This document shows, one piece after another, positions 33,586 to 33,967 of a DNA stretch of 33,967 nucleotides. Within the stretch, counting starts at the first letter, position 1, and every line of letters begins with the position of its first letter. The translations under genes were made by a program, and so were the position numbers. The notes under the pieces are model-generated. The model searched no databases. It saw only the letters and a program-made list of their open reading frames with translations, and was not told the origin of the DNA. The stretch is from Pelargonium nanum (lineage: Eukaryota; Streptophyta; Magnoliopsida; Geraniales; Geraniaceae), in the NCBI GenBank assembly GCA_036897485.1, contig JAYMTF010000553.1, forward strand, positions 1-33,967, in the 5' to 3' direction.

Positions 33586-33967
33586 TTAAGCGGCCATGCA
33601 GCCAACACCATAGCGAGTGTTGGGAAACACAAGAAACAAGGCACTACAGACGACGCCAACCATCAACGGAAAGCTCTCCATGACCTCGTCCATTTCCTTC
33701 TGGTGCCCCGGGAACAAACAACCCGTGACCCGACTGTCCGAAAACGCTATCGCCACGAACACCATCACCGACATCAGCGCGTGCACCAAGTCCGTCACTC
33801 CCAACTTGTACCTATCATCTTTCGGAACCTCCACCTCCAGCCCCGGCTTGAACACCGCCAGTCCCTTGGGCGTCACGAAACCGTAGTACACCGTCCCGTC
33901 CGGCCCGCGAAAGCTGTCGGTGAAGTGGAAGAAGAAGCAGGACAGGGCGCAGATGCCCAGGTGTATG
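33586..33967 (-). CDS. DUF679 / DMP family membrane protein, C-terminal part
   Basis: The reading frame enters from the right edge and ends in TAA at 33586-33588, so only about 127 C-terminal residues are visible. They show the DMP (DUF679 membrane protein) pattern: HLGICALSCFFFHFTDSF, DGTVYYGFVTPKGL, YKLGVTDLVHALMSVMVF, VAIAFSDSRV and the end FPNTRYGVGCMAA, with at least two to three membrane segments. There is no intron in the visible part, as usual for the family. Coding sequence is strikingly GC-rich compared with the region. DMPs are plant-specific four-span proteins; some act in senescence and membrane remodelling, and DMP8/DMP9 in gamete fusion. Which member this is cannot be decided from the fragment. 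Confidence 0.9.
   Translation of the reverse strand, partial: IHLGICALSCFFFHFTDSFRGPDGTVYYGFVTPKGLAVFKPGLEVEVPKDDRYKLGVTDLVHALMSVMVFVAIAFSDSRVTGCLFPGHQKEMDEVMESFPLMVGVVCSALFLVFPNTRYGVGCMAA

Noticed and set aside
1-33967. CRISPR arrays, rRNA, tRNA genes, or a bacterial-style operon
   Set aside because: None seen. The genes are intron-bearing plant nuclear genes with separate promoters and mixed orientation.

Overview
The window is nuclear DNA from a flowering plant, most likely a core eudicot (probably a rosid). The genes carry short GT-AG introns and are separated by long AT-rich spacers. All products are plant families: a mini zinc finger, a GASA peptide, a NIP aquaporin, AVT1 transporters, FTSH6, a galectin-domain galactosyltransferase and a DUF679/DMP protein. 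No prokaryotic, organellar or viral region was seen.

Layout from left to right. 1-6192 is a gene-free AT-rich spacer. A mini zinc finger (MIF2-like) gene lies at 6193-6480 (+). A second gene-free spacer follows. A four-exon GASA gene is at 10528-11162 (+). A five-exon NIP2/NIP-III aquaporin with a silicon-type filter is at 12724-14514 (-). A repeat-rich spacer (14.5-16.8 kb) holds a promoter-proximal 37-bp direct repeat, a degenerate minisatellite and the 3' end of a dead LINE. The AVT1-type amino-acid transporter cluster fills 16.8-26.0 kb (+). It has an orphan or alternative first exon, intact gene A, intact gene B, and gene C, which carries a frameshifting 20-bp net deletion and a GC splice donor. 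An FTSH6-type chloroplast protease gene is at 26364-28697 (-). A seven-exon GALT1/GALT3-clade galactosyltransferase is at 30481-33365 (+). The 3' part of a DMP gene runs off the right edge (-).

The genes do not form an operon or a single pathway; their shared interest is conserved gene order. From memory, Arabidopsis has GASA4, AVT1J and FTSH6 as consecutive loci on chromosome 5, with the ZF-HD gene HB30 just before them, and MIF2, HB34 and AVT1I close together on chromosome 3. The window looks like the undivided ancestral block, including a NIP-III gene that Arabidopsis lacks.

The points most worth a second look are the NIP2 channel (G-S-G-R filter and exactly 108 residues between NPA motifs), the AVT cluster (two possible first exons, a recently broken copy, four copies of a flanking segment), and two small CACTA-type MITEs at gene B, one of which has an empty site in gene C. 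I found no evidence for a wholly new biological system. Exon boundaries were read by eye from splice consensus, reading phase and family homology, without transcript data.
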